Origin: Muricea muricata
Taxonomy: Eukaryota; Cnidaria; Anthozoa; Malacalcyonacea; Plexauridae
Length of the DNA stretch: 64,000 nt
Assembly (NCBI GenBank): GCA_963855995.1
Contig: OY979718.1
Location: 44,122,059 to 44,186,058, forward strand
Reading direction: 5' to 3'
Below the pieces are notes generated by a model. It did not search any database and was not told where the DNA came from. It was given only the letters and a program-made list of their open reading frames with translations. Shown piece by piece: positions 1 to 11,765 of the stretch. How positions within the stretch are numbered: the first letter of the stretch is position 1; each line of letters starts with the position of its first letter. The position numbers and the translations under genes were made by a program.

Positions 1-541
1 CCTGTCAAATTGCTTGAATCAGGGTTTACCTAGAGTATTCATATGGTGGCGTAGTCATATAAGTTTTCAATGTAACAAATCAATTGAGATACAAGATCGT
101 ATGAATACCGCGTTAAAAAGTCTAAATTCGATTACAGCCCCCATATTAAAAGATAAATTCTATTACAGCCCCCCCCCCCCCCCCACACACACACACAACT
201 TTCCTAATACACATTACTAATCCGGTCATATTGTTATGTTACAGGCAGGAATGTTTCGTTCTTTGATCTAACACGAATTCTATCGATTTCAGAACTGGGA
301 TTAATGGACGGAACTTAACGATTGACTGATTGAGCTTCCAAACTGGTACAACGCTAATACTGAATCACTTCCTCATTCAACATCTGGCAGTACAGTTACT
401 AGTTGTGAAAGAAAAATGCAGTGAACTAGAATATCTTGATTTCTGGTTTTCTCCCTAGCTGTAATAGAACACCTTTTCTGATTTTGAATATTAAGCCCCC
501 AGCAAGTGATTTTAAATGCATACTTATCAAATAATTCAAAT
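1..541. other. Intergenic, no gene seen
   Basis: No convincing exon or family motif is visible here. The only distinct structure is a simple repeat: 16 consecutive C at 169-184, running into an (AC)n tract to about position 198. The short open frame across it has no ATG at its start and reads through the homopolymer, so it is not a gene. Confidence 0.6.
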
Positions 542-544
542 TTA

Positions 545-2725
545 TATTAAATTTTATTTGCTAACGTTTCCTTGTTACATCGCAACATGATATATACAAT
601 AAATGAATATGAGTTCTATCAATATATACATCATACATGATTTAGTTAAAAATTCAAGTGAAAGGGACGTTAAAAATTCATGTGATTTGGTAAAAGGACC
701 GTCACGGTAAAAATTCATTCATATTTTTACCGTTTCTAATATAAACCTTAGTTATCATGTATATATACTGTGCGAACCATGGTATTAGTTTTACAAGATA
801 TTTATGCAGTACGTAGTGAAATTGAGCAGTGCTATTCATTAAAACTTACGAACATCGAGACAAAGTTGTGAGAACACCTTTGCAATGTTGATATTTAATG
901 CTGGTCACATGATTGAAAAATTAAGGGTTGTTCCATATTCAAGGTGGACAACGCTATTAGTTCAAAAAATATACTAAACACGATAGGACGATGTTAAAAC
1001 TTAATTGGAAATGGACTTATGATTCGACATTCTTTATCCAAAAATAGCAAAGGTAACAAGAAGATAATGTTTTAGCTAGAAAATAAAGGAGAGGAAAATA
1101 GAGAAAAATAAAATTGAAGAATTTTTCAAGGAATCCGTGGAACGGCGGAAAAGAGGGATTCTGGACTTGTGAAATCGATAAGAATGTGAGGTATTAGGTG
1201 TTTGAAGGAGAACTGGTTGTAAATTACTGTAATCAAAGTGCGTCAACATTTTGAGAAAGTTTGCTTTGCCATATAGCTTCAAAACTAGCAATGATGGATT
1301 CCTGGTAAGCAATAATGATTCTAAAAATATACCTCCACTACTATCATCGAAGAAACTTTTGAAACTGGATTGGGCAAAAAGTGCATGAAAGCACAAAGGA
1401 ATTTTGTTGTTTTGATAGACAAGTCGAGATCAACATGATAATGCCCTAATGCTGGGAAAAAACTTCTGCTTAATGGTTTTAGGTGCCTTCCAAAGAAGTG
1501 GTAGAACGATGAGTTAGATCCGTATTATTAGCGACCAACATGTGTGCCTAAATGTGCAAAACAAACCTCTGATATCTATTTCCGCTGTTACCGGCCGAAC
1601 TCGTTTACTTTACCACTTTGTTGACTCCTTAGCCTCGGCGGATACATAACATGATTGAATATCAATAATCTAACCCATGCGTGTCACTTCCAAGCTTTAT
1701 CATGCTGATTTCGTTTGCCTGTCAAAAGAACAAACTTCGTTGTGCTTTAAAGCATTTTTTCTCTCAATCTAGTCCCAAACGTGCATTTCACGACACCACT
1801 GGAGGTACTTTAAAAATTATTATTGCTTATTAGGGATCCATAATGGCTAGTTTTGAAGATATATGGCAAATCAGACTTTCTCAAACGTTGACCATGATAA
1901 TTTACGTCCAGTTATCCTTTAAACGTCTAATACCTCCCATTTGTAACGATTCTAGAAGTCCAGAATCTCACTTTTCCGCCGATCCACGGATTCTTTGAAA
2001 AATCCTTCAAGTATGACACCAATCCGTTTATTTTCTAATTAAAACATTCTCCTCTTGTTACCTTTGCTATTTCTACATAAAAATACCGTTCCAGTTAACA
2101 ATTAGATTACGAGCTCGAGATTTCTATGCGGTGATACTTGATGAGATACTTGATGGTAAAATCAACCATCACCGCATAGAAATCGAGAGCGAGTAATCTA
2201 ATTGTTTCAGTAGAATCAGAGGTCAAACATGGAATATTCAACAAAAAATTTGATTTTTAAGCAATTTTTTTAAAAGAAATGTCTACAGGGAGATGATTGT
2301 TTCGCTACTCGCTATCTATCGAGGAAGAGATAGCGAGTAGAGTAACCAATCAAATTACAGCATTTGCAATATTATACTAGTATGATTCTACTAATTCCAA
2401 TTACGTTTTAACGACGTCCTATCGTGTTATCATATTTTTAAAACTAATAGCGTGTTCCACGTAAAATATGGAACAATCTCATAATTTTTCAGTCATGTAA
2501 CTAGCATCAAATATCAACATCGTAAAGATCTTCTCACAACTTTGTTTTAATGTTCGTAAGTTTTAATGAATAGCACTGCTCATTACGTACTGCGTAAATA
2601 TGTTATAAAACTAATACCATGGTTTGCACTGTAGATACAACATATGTTCATTCATTGTGTACAGCTCTGATGATGTTGCGATGTAGCAACAAAACGTTAG
2701 CAAATAAAATTTAATATACACTTGT
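545..2725. repeat. Decayed 2.2-kb palindromic (foldback) element
   Basis: The two halves are imperfect reverse complements of each other around a centre near 1560-1640. The outer ends match (545-590 against 2680-2725, sharing the block GCTAACGTTT and TACATCGCAACAT). Further in, 780-1100 matches 2400-2640, and 1030-1160 matches 1970-2060, including the GATCCACGG/CCGTGGA block. The innermost arms pair about 1300-1430 with 1690-1830. Two smaller perfect-looking hairpins lie inside the right half (2100-2205 and 2285-2340). No intact ORF is present. A partial third copy of one arm lies at 37250-37470, so this is a dispersed repeat. It could be an inverted pair of truncated Penelope-like or other retroelement copies, or a long-TIR DNA transposon; I cannot decide. 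Confidence 0.75.
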
Positions 2726-3336
2726 ATTGTTTCAATGGTATGTAACATTAATATTCATATCCAGATTACGTTTTCCACCTGGTATTTTAATTGCTACTAT
2801 TCAGAAACCTTTGCAAATGGGGGGGGGGGGGGGGGTCAATGCAAAAGGTTAATCTTCTCAGTCCCTCGACTTTGGATGATTTTGCTTTTTAGTTCATGAC
2901 TTGGATCGATGTATCAAAGGTACTGTTTTGCGATCCAGCAAAATTTACATTTATTTCACAATTTACATTCCCTCCATTTTACAAACCCTCTATTTCACTA
3001 AAAAAGACGTGCTTTCTCAGTAACTATGATAACAAAAGCGTACCTAATTCAGCTATACTAATCAATTGATTATTAATTGAAGATATTTTGTGCATGGTGT
3101 TACTGCCCTTATATAATTAGTTTTGAGTAAAATTTAGTCTTGTGAAAAGCCACGCAACGGGCAGATGCAGTATGTTTTTAAATAACAATCCTGCTAAATA
3201 AATCCAGTAAGTGATGAATCAGTGGATTCAGACTGACAAAATTTGAAATTTACCAAATTTTCAACCAAAAATTGCATCCTCCGCTTTGCAAAGCTTGACC
3301 AAACCATCTTCAGTGCATTTGCCATTTCACGAAAAA
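2726..3336. other. Intergenic, homopolymer G tract
   Basis: I see no coding signal. A run of 17 G lies at 2819-2835. The rest is AT-rich, low-information sequence. Confidence 0.55.
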
Positions 3337-3604
3337 ATAATACAGCTAATTCAAATAAGGTTGACATCAACAATAGTCAAATGGCAAATGTGCAATATGC
3401 ATGAGCATAAAAAGTGATGGTAATAATATAGTTTTAAATAAAATCAACACATCAGCAGCCTTGCTGGATTATAAATATAGTATCTATATAATGATATCTT
3501 TTACATTCGCATGTAAAGAATCATCATTCTTTTGGTACTCGATCGATCATAATGCACATTTGACTATTGTCAATGTCAACCTTAATTGAATTAGCTGTAT
3601 TTAT
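3337..3604. repeat. Foldback element, about 60-bp arms
   Basis: The arm at 3337-3405 (with ACAGCTAATTC and AAGGTTGAC) is inverted at 3545-3602 (GTCAACCTTAAT, GAATTAGCTGT), leaving a loop of about 140 bp. The open frame inside the loop has no recognisable content. This looks like a MITE-type hairpin just beyond the 3' end of the ACE-like gene. Confidence 0.6.
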
Positions 3605-3665
3605 CTAATGCCCACATTCACTGAATAAGTTAATTACAGTATCTATGCCCTTGATATTTAAAATT

Positions 3666-3671
3666 TTTATT
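3666..3671 (-). promoter_or_regulatory. Candidate polyadenylation signal of the ACE-like gene
   Basis: On the minus strand this reads AATAAA, about 80 bases past the TAA stop of the ACE-like gene. Position and hexamer fit a normal poly(A) signal, but no cleavage site can be proved from sequence alone. Confidence 0.45.
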
Positions 3672-3749
3672 ATAATATTATAATAAGTTGACTTTTCAAT
3701 CTTTACGATTTAAAAGCTTTGCATACTTCATACGAGAAATTGCCAGAGT

Positions 3750-6700
3750 TTACCAGAGTAAACCAACGAGGGAATAAAATAGCAACCCAAATATGCAACT
3801 TTGGCAAGAACTTGCGGCGTTTATCGCGGGGCATTCACTGACGTCATCAGCAGGTTGGCCAGGCCAACCAATTTTGTATCTCTTACTGCACCTTTCCTTT
3901 ACCAGCCACTCTTGAAGTGGTTGGAAATATTTTATCATAGGAGCCACGGACATTTCTTTACTTCCTGTCATTTTCTCCAAGGCGTGCGGCCATGATTTAG
4001 TTTTACCCATTGCAAGCATTGCACTAAGAACCAAAAGATAAACATGTTACAAACATAACACATTTGCATATATGTTCTGATATCCATTGACGCTTTTTCT
4101 TGTGAGAGCTAGATACCTCGAATAAGAAATGTATATGACGACTCAAGGGTCGAGGAGCTTTATATGTACATGATCTTGATACTCCTGGGGCCGGTTGTGT
4201 AAAAAAGTTGTTAAAGTTAACTATATATGGTTAGTGGAAACATCATCCAATCAAAACCACGTATTTTGCTCTTAATCACTATTCAACTACAAAACAGTAA
4301 TTAAAATAGTGATTAAGAGTCTTATACAACCGGCTCCAGGTAGTTAAACCGACTTAATTTACGATGGAGGGAGTTCTTGTTTCAGATTTTTGATCTTTTT
4401 GACCTAATTAGTATTCAAGATATTTAGTGAATATAAATCTCTCAGTACATCAAGGAAAACCGACACGATCATAAATTATACAATAATAAATATAACTATA
4501 TTAACTATAAAATAATTGACTGGTTATTGACTATTGTAAAAAATCGCTTGTAGAAGCAGGGCCGAAAACAATCTGCTGGTGAACTCTGTGTCAAATGTAG
4601 TAAAACACTATCAGTTATACTGACTATAAGCAAGTGATACTTTGTGTGTGCCCCCTTCCAATTACCAAGTGCTATATCCCACCATAGTTAATATAAAATG
4701 TACATGGTTAGGAAAGTAAACCAAAGTCATTGTTCTATGTTTTTGTTCTCGTTTATGGGAATTTGTGCATCTTCATGGTGAGTAAACACATTGTTTTTCT
4801 CGATAATGAGATGATCATCCAATGGAAAACGCCGGAATCAATCGCAATTGAATATTACAATACCTAAAACAAAGAATTCGTGCACCTTCATGCACTTTTC
4901 AACATGGGTTTTCTTTTCAATGGAAAACTGTTTGAACCAAGGTTGCCAGATCACTGCATTTTTGAGGCCAAATCGTCATTAGTGTAGTCAAGTAAACAAA
5001 GAAAACAAAAGGCAAGTACCAAGAAAAACAAAGAGCATTGTTGAAGATTTGGCCTCAAAAATGCAGTGATCTGGCAACCCTGGTTTGAACCTTTCCGACC
5101 TTCCAAACCATGTCTATTTTCTATTAACTATGATCCCACCTAAGACAGTAAATAATCTTTTAACTGATGTAATCAAAATTTCAGATTAAAGGTTTAGAAT
5201 TTAGAAACCTTTTTTCAATTGGCTGTATATGATATAGATGTCATATGGAGTGTTTTTTATGGAGTGTTTCTTTTAAAGTGTGAAATTTAACGTAATCAAC
5301 CGCGGGATTTTTTTAATTGTCAACAAACTTACGTTATCTTCTTTCCAGCGGCTTGGGAATTATATATTGAACACTTGAACAAAGGACCCTGGAATTGTGC
5401 TGCTTCGCATGCAGCCTTGTGGAACTGGAACTGAAGGACAATACTGACGAAATATCTAAAGAAAACACAAAGATTATAGAGAAAAGGGGATTAAAAAAGT
5501 AAAAAAATGCATACCTTAGTTGGTAGACAAGGGTGAAGTTGCGCTTCATTTTTTTGGGGGGGGATATCCATATGGTCATGTTCCGCCTTATTCTAATACA
5601 TGTGTTCGGCCAGTTAAGCAGGACTCAAATAGACGAATAACCCTCCGCCTATTCAAGACGCTTGTGATTAAATTGTTCTCATATTTCGCTGACTCGTATG
5701 AATTTTATGTTTTAACGATTTTACAAACCTGATATAAGGCGTATCGTTAGGAATATGAAATTTGGCTCCAGGATCGAAGTCCTTTTCACTTCTCAGTACA
5801 GGCTCTTTAATACCTTGATATTTCCTTCTCAATTTCCACCATTCTGAGTTGTATTCTGTCTCACTTATTTTACCATTGAATACATTCCACCGCCACTGAT
5901 CAATAAGATAGCCGAATGGTAGGAATGCCACATTTCTCATGGCTGCTTTCATCAGCGTGTTAATATTTGCCTCTGAAATTCCATTGTTAACATAACATTT
6001 GAAAATATAACATATCAAGGTGTATATGTAATATTAAATAGTGGCGCTGGTGACGGGGGAGGGAGGGGGAAACCTCCTCAATTTTTTTTGAGAAAAACAA
6101 ATTATCTCCGAATATTTCCTAGAAAGTCATAATCAAAGTGTTTCTATAGTAGAAAACCTTTGACAACAGAAAACTTGTCTATATATGTATAACTCGTTTT
6201 ATACTCCATAAATATCGGTTAAGCTGCACAAATACCTACCATAGTCACTTTCATAGTCTTTCAACAACCCAAGTTTTTGTAAATGTGTAGGTGTATCGAC
6301 AGAGAGTGACATCAGGTCACCCACAGCCTCATGGAATCCTGGATTGGCACCAGTGCGGTAAACAATTGGCAAATCCCAATATTGCAAAAAGTACTGAATG
6401 TGTCCAAGCTCGTGATGTAGGGTTACCAGATGGTCGTGCGTGATGTCCACGCATTGCTTGATTCTAGAACAAACACACAATATTAGTTTTATATCATAAG
6501 AGGTTGTGTATGTTCAAGCGAAATCCTGCGAAATTGAATTGCTTAAGTATATCACGTCTTTGGAAGACGTCGGTAGACGGTAGTACTACTGAAATAAGGC
6601 ACGGCTTGCGCCTAATGAGAATACAGAATTAACTCATATCATTATTTCTGGAACTCATTGTAGACGGTACTGAAATAAGGCACAGCTTCCGCCCAATGGA

Positions 6701-9700
6701 AATACAAAATTAACTCTTATTACTATTTCTTGAACTCATTAATGATTCATCAAGCGAGTTCAAAGTAAATTAATACGATGGAGATCGTTTGGAAATGTTT
6801 GGAGATACGTTTGGAAATCGGAGGAAGAAATTACGGTAAAATGTTACGGTAAATTACGGTCCAAACGGTGTTTGAAAATCGGAGGAAATCCTCCTACTCG
6901 TGTGTGAACTATTACGTACATTTAATAAATATTAAACATATATCTCAAATATCTCATTAAATTTCTCCTACAAATTGTTAGCTTTGTAATGAAAATAGGT
7001 ACATATATCTAAACATCTCCATCAGGGATATATTGAATATCTCATAAGCTGCTTGACTAAATATCATGTAAACATGCAGTATCAACTATTAATTATGCTT
7101 CAACTTTTCTTCTCGTGCTGTCTTTTATAAATACATAAATACTATATCAACGTCATGGTGTTAAACAACTCGTTCGCGGATTCGGGTGCGATCGTACATT
7201 ACAAATCGACAGTACGTCAGGTAGTTTCGGTCTTTCTATCCATAATATCAACGACAGGAAACTCTATGGTTGTGATTGCCATCTACCGATTTCGTAATTT
7301 AAGAACAATCTCTAATCTCATCATTTTTAACTTGAGCATTACAGATTTGTTGTTTTCCCTCCTCTTCATTCCAAGCAACGCATCCACGTAGTTTACAGAG
7401 AGGTCTAACAGTCCCACTCCCCTTTGCAGTTTCATTGACGTATCAGGTGAACTATTGTCCCTCGTTTCAATTTATTCGCTTGTGTTTATTATCCTCGAGA
7501 GATTCCTGGCAACCAGCTATCCTTTAAAGCATCGATCAAAGTTTACAAATATCACACATGAATTAACATCATACGATTTGTGATATTTTGCGTCTTTCAG
7601 CAGACCATTAGCGGGAGTCGTCTTTAGAGATGAAATGCAACAGCAAAGTAGTGCAAAACTGCACATGCAATAGAATAAACTTATAGATACTTTAGACTTA
7701 TAGATACTTTAATGTATAGCTTCACGCATAAAAAGAGCTCTTCTGCCACAATTAATAAATAGATACACTACTTATATAATTATTAATGGTACTACTATCT
7801 ATAATTTTAATCCATAGCATCGTTTTCAAGCTCGTGTAATCGTGTCAGAGTGCTTTCTTTGAAAATCTGAAGTTCTCCATAGTGCAAGACTCCGATCACT
7901 AGGACCATCTCGAGGATCATGAGTCACCATCCCGAGATCTCGTTGACCGATGTGTCTTTGAATCATCGACGTAACCCTGCCTAGATCTGAAACTTTAAGA
8001 GCTGGGGGGGGGGGGGGCTCGCTTACACGTAAACAGTGTGAATAAAAATGTAATCGTACTATGGGGTGCTCCAGGACGCTTAATATTTAACACTATTATA
8101 AACTTTGAAGAAAAATTGAGCAAATACGAATCAGATAAAAATTGCTGTGGCCAGTTGTTCAACGGTGGGTACTGGGTAGCGCAAATCCTGAGTTGAAGTT
8201 AAACCCTCTGTTATAGTCTCTGTATTTTTGCAACTCCGTTTTCTTCAAAACTTAAGTTTCTTTCGACTACTATTAATCTAAACAAGATTAACAAATATTT
8301 TCAAGCTTTTAAACAAACTGCTGGGAAATTTCGCTTGAATAACTTTTGAATTTTACATTAACCCCAGTATTAATTTAACCGGCTTTTGAACAACTCTCCC
8401 CGGTCCTCTCCCGGACCTTTACCTTGAATTCTGAGTTTTCAATTAACAAACAAGTAAAACTTGATCTACTAAAGCTTCGTTGTCGCACTCAAGGAAATAT
8501 ATGCTTCGTCGCTTAATTTAACGTTAATGCCATTTGGTAACCACTCTACGAATAAGATTTTTAGAGCAATTTGTTGCCTGCCCCTAAATTGTGCTACGTG
8601 AAACCCACATATATACAAAACTTAAAATGTCCGCATTCATTTTTTGCAGATTCGAATATAACCTTACCTTACGTCTTTGTTCAATCTGAAATCCCAAGCA
8701 GAAGCATGGCATACTACCTCGCGGTCTTTAGGTTTTTGTAACAACGAGTTGTTATAGAAGGAATCAGAAAGGCGTTCCATTCCAAGTGAAAGAAAGAATG
8801 ATTCTGCCAATTTAGTAAGCTTCAGAGGGCTGTTATATCGTGAATCCTTCTTTAGATTGGACGTTACATCTAGACTAGATTTATTTTTGTAAGGCTTCAC
8901 TAAATCATATATGTTACTCCAACTCTGTGCCCACATGTTGCCCAACAAGTGGGCTTCGATGTAATCATCTTCGGACACTTTGTCAGGATAGACGTTAGTT
9001 AACTTGTTTCGTACATACGCATGTAGTTCCACGTACAATGGTCGAAGGTCATTCCACAAGTTTTCCACAATAGCGCCGAGATCATCAACCTCGTAGTCTT
9101 CTCTCCATGCCTGACCGCGATCATTGTATCCGTTCTCTCTTGCACCTTTATTTGTTAACTCAACATAGCGTCGGTACATATCTCGCATCTTGCGTCCAGA
9201 TTCATTGCGCCATCCCCACCAAGCATCGAGCAGTTTATAATAATCGCGCGAGTTCGCCATTATGTCATTTAACTCTGGATTTAACGAGGCGTTGCCAACT
9301 TTAGCCGTGCTGTATAATTTGTTCATTTCAGAACGAAGTTTCTCTGACTCTAGAAGTTCAGTTTGATTTTTTAAAGCCGTTGAATTACTTAGAAGCTTAA
9401 TTTGTCGTGCGGTGTCCTCCTCCAGCTTGCTTAAATCAAATTGGGAAGCATTTTGTCGTATATTTGTGTAAATTTTGTTGTATGCGAGATTAGCTTGGAC
9501 ATCCAATGCCGAGTTGTGGTCTGTGATGTTGGTTGCGAACTCCCAAGACGCCATGACGGAATTGTATTCGGCCTGAGCCAAGATTTTATTGACATTTTCC
9601 AAAAATATTTCAGCTTTTACTTGTTCCGTTTGGTCCACGGCTTTTGCGACGTTCAGAATATGCACGAAAAACAGAAGAAATGCGAATGAAATAAGCGCAG

Positions 9701-9710
9701 AATGTTTCAT
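3750..9710 (-). CDS. Angiotensin-converting enzyme-like M2 peptidase, five coding exons, 635 aa
   Basis: This is a zinc dipeptidyl carboxypeptidase of family M2. Exons in coding order are 9710-8668, 6463-6240, 5972-5729, 5455-5333 and 4023-3750; phases 2,1,2,2 join without a break and all introns are GT-AG. The first 24 residues form a signal peptide. The zinc site is HELGH at 365-369, with the third ligand Glu393 in GFHEAVGD, exactly 24 residues after the second His. [13 protein letters not shown] and KFHIP...TPYIRYF follow, so the Lys, His and two Tyr substrate-binding residues and the chloride-site Arg504 are kept. The protein has one catalytic domain, like insect AnCE or testis ACE, rather than the tandem somatic form. 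The last 18 residues ([18 protein letters not shown]) are hydrophobic, suggesting a C-terminal membrane or GPI anchor, though this is inferred. Intron 1 (6464-8667) contains a dead GPCR fragment. An active secreted or surface enzyme is likely; the natural substrate is unknown. Confidence 0.93.
4184..4340. mobile_element. Small MITE in ACE-like gene intron 4
   Basis: The ends are inverted copies: CCTGGGGCCGGTTGTGTAA at 4184-4202 and the complement of CCTGGAGCCGGTTGTATAAG at 4321-4340. A second internal inverted pair is built on CTCTTAATCACTAT. There is no coding content. The family is not assigned because no clear target duplication is visible. Confidence 0.7.
4930..5090. mobile_element. Near-perfect foldback MITE in ACE-like gene intron 4
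   Basis: Arms of about 44 bp at 4930-4973 and 5047-5090 are almost exact inverted copies, sharing GGTTGCCAGATCACTGCATT and TTTTGAGGCCAAAT. The loop is AT-rich and non-coding. The high arm identity suggests a fairly recent insertion. Confidence 0.75.
6573..6740. repeat. Two-copy direct repeat, about 85 bp each
   Basis: Copy 1 (6573-6659) and copy 2 (6660-6740) both run from GTAGACGGTA through CTGAAATAAGGCAC to GAACTCATT, with scattered substitutions and one small indel. It lies in intron 1 of the ACE-like gene. No function is visible. Confidence 0.65.
7155..7627 (+). pseudogene. Class A (rhodopsin-like) GPCR fragment, TM1-TM4, inactivated
   Basis: The reading frame from the ATG at 7155 gives an extracellular N-terminus, then TM1 with the TGNS motif (GN signature) and TM2 with [12 protein letters not shown] (the conserved LxxxD). 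It stops at a TAG at 7389-7391. The same frame reopens at once and gives a TM3-like segment ending in [10 protein letters not shown] at about 7494-7530, an ERF version of the DRY box followed by the usual Pro in loop 2. A second stop follows, and a frame change recovers a short TM4-like stretch up to 7627. TM5-TM7 are absent. The fragment lies on the opposite strand inside intron 1 of the ACE-like gene. The ligand class cannot be told. The 5' half of an intronless GPCR, lost by nonsense mutation, frameshift and truncation, fits best. Confidence 0.75.
7628..8660. other. Rest of ACE-like intron 1, no gene seen
   Basis: No exon or repeat family is recognised. A G-run of about 14 lies near 8004-8018. 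Confidence 0.5.
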
Positions 9711-10278
9711 GATATTATTTCAAATGCATAGAAATCAATACAAAGATTTCAAAGCATCTATAAGTGCAGTCGGTGTATGTGATCGGTATATCGCCCGCCT
9801 ACCGCGTCTACCAGACAATTCCTGTTTTCATTAAAATTAGAAATACTACGCTGCTCTTAATGAGTCAAGTTAATATCGGATTTAATACTTAGCAACCGAA
9901 AATAATTGTGTCACTAATAATGAAAAATCTGTTCCAAAACCTCTTTCAAAGTGGGTTTTCAAACTGTGGTCCTAAATATCGTCATATCTTACGTAAGACA
10001 TGCTTTTATAGCTTTGTTTTGTGCTTGTGTAAAAGCCTTTTCTTTCCTCTTTCCAATCAAATGAGGTTATGTAATAACCAAGGTTAATATCATAGGAGCC
10101 GCGCGCAGTCTGGGCACGACCTATGATAGCCTAAAGCGACCGGTAATAGAGAGCGCCAAGCTGACACACAGAACATTAGCTATCAGACAGCCAGCAGGAG
10201 CGGTGCACTGTATAGAGGAAAAGCCAAAGCGCAAATATTAGAATATTTTTATTTTGTTTGTGGTACTCGTGTGTTGAA

Positions 10279-10839
10279 ATGGAATATATGGATGATGAAA
10301 ACGTGAATGATCGCCCAACTGGCTCATCGTCGACGGCAGTGGATGGGGCAGCAGCCTTCAAATCGCTTGAATTTTGTTTTGGTCTTCAGTCGATCGTAGC
10401 CGGCGCTATCGAAAAAACTGTTGGAGCACGTAGATCCAATGAATCCTCGGTAGCGGCGCTGGAGCAATTGGGTGATGTCTGTCCTACAGCGAGGGTAAGC
10501 ACGTCCGAAGCGCATTCAGCATCTGAAGGTACGTTAACGGGTCCATCATTTATTGGGATTTCGGGGTCATCCTCGTTAACACTATCGAGTGCAGTGGCTC
10601 AGGTTGATCTGACTCACGAGACAACAATTTCAGAGCTCCCGGTTGCTCCCCCCATCGTATCGTCAGGCGTCAATAGTGGCTTCAATAGGGCCTTCATTCT
10701 GGGACCAGGACGCCCACCTATCCCGGCCAAACTAGTAACGCAAATTTTAGCGTACAAGTTCATAGAACTGGCGGACTTGCTCCCCGAGAATTTAGAGAAC
10801 CCTTCACCCGAAATACCCTCCTGTAACATGATACTGTAA
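10279..10839 (+). pseudogene. DIRS-like retroelement, ORF1 (gag-like) N-terminal part
   Basis: An open frame of 186 codons runs from the ATG at 10279 to a TAA. The N-terminal half is Ser/Thr/Ala-rich and low complexity. The C-terminal end carries a PPIPAKLV...ILAYKF(I)ELADLLPENL pattern that I recognise from the ORF1 proteins of DIRS-type elements in cnidarians and other animals. The protein stops early: the rest of ORF1 resumes about 200 bp downstream, so this is a truncated remnant. The intervening 10840-11030 has no clear match. Identity rests on motif recall and on the RT-RNase H remnant downstream. Confidence 0.6.
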
Positions 10840-11029
10840 TTAGCCAAATGTTAAAAGAGACGTTTTGTTGTAATCTAGACAGAGTGAGCATGCACCCCGA
10901 GAGAAAAGGGTTGCACATGTAATATATTGAGTAAAGAAACTATTAAAACCGAGTGTCATTTACGGTGCCTCGCTACGCTACACTCCTTCCTCATCGAAGA
11001 TCGCTCGATTGTGCCCACGACCACCACAT

Positions 11030-11763
11030 CTTCGCGCAAAAGGGGTGATATTCATGATATTATCACTTGAGTCGAGTGTTTTAACAGTTATATTGCAGTT
11101 ATCACATCGGTTCGAACTGCACGGACTCGGGACTTGCTCGCATAAATGGCCCTTATAATACGTATCGCTAAGCAATTCCCAGGACGGTGTTGGTACAATT
11201 ATGATCGCGCCTTTCGCCTCCAAGCAGCTGCGTCTAATTTGCTAAATTGGAGTCAGATCAACTCCGATTTGTACCATTATCATACATCGGTTTCGGTACA
11301 AACCAGTCGACCGCAAATATCTCGCACGCGCGAACCTCGCGGTAATCAAAATGCCTCGATTGCTTGTAAATCGTGGAATACGGGAGTAGTCCTCGTGAGT
11401 ATTGTAGATTTCGCCACAAATGTGATCGGGCTGGGTGTGATGGCCCACACCGCAGAATCGAGTGCCAGGAATTCGCGCACAAACGAGTGCGTAGTCCTGG
11501 AGACGAACCAAGCCGTAGGCGATACGCAAGCCGCGATTAGCAGAGACGGCGTTGACAGTGCTAATAAGATTAACATTTTTTCTTGTTTACTTGTGCAAAA
11601 TAATTTTGAACTTCCTGACATTTCATCGGTCACGCCAATTAATGTAGATAATCTGTCAGTACAATTATGTGGCCATCCAGATCGACATAAAGTTGAGTAT
11701 GTATTAACCGGCTTCCGTGAGGGGTTTCGTCGTTTCAACCTGGATTTCATCCTGAATCAATAA
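11030..11763 (+). pseudogene. DIRS-like retroelement, ORF1 C-terminal part with zinc knuckle remnant
   Basis: The frame shared with the previous fragment continues from about 11036. It shows a DIHDI..T.VECFNSY block, RDLLA at about 11128-11142, then a MALIIR.AKQFPGR..NYDRAFR..AA block typical of DIRS ORF1. Two stop codons fall where the family normally has Trp (TGA, before VECF) and an aromatic residue (TAA, after RDLLA). A Cys-rich knuckle with C..C..H..C spacing is readable at about 11364-11470, but only after a one-base frame change. The segment from about 11590 resembles the start of the RT ORF. The piece is clearly degenerate. Confidence 0.6.
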
Positions 11764-11765
11764 AG

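Noticed and set aside
49..220. Open frame through the C16/(AC)n tract
   Set aside because: No ATG start, and the frame depends on homopolymer length.
1076..1396. Minus-strand open frame of about 100 codons
   Set aside because: It lies in an arm of the 2.2-kb palindrome, and no domain is recognised in it or in its mirror copy.
9107..9834. Plus-strand ORFs across ACE exon 1
   Set aside because: They are antisense shadows of the conserved ACE coding exon.
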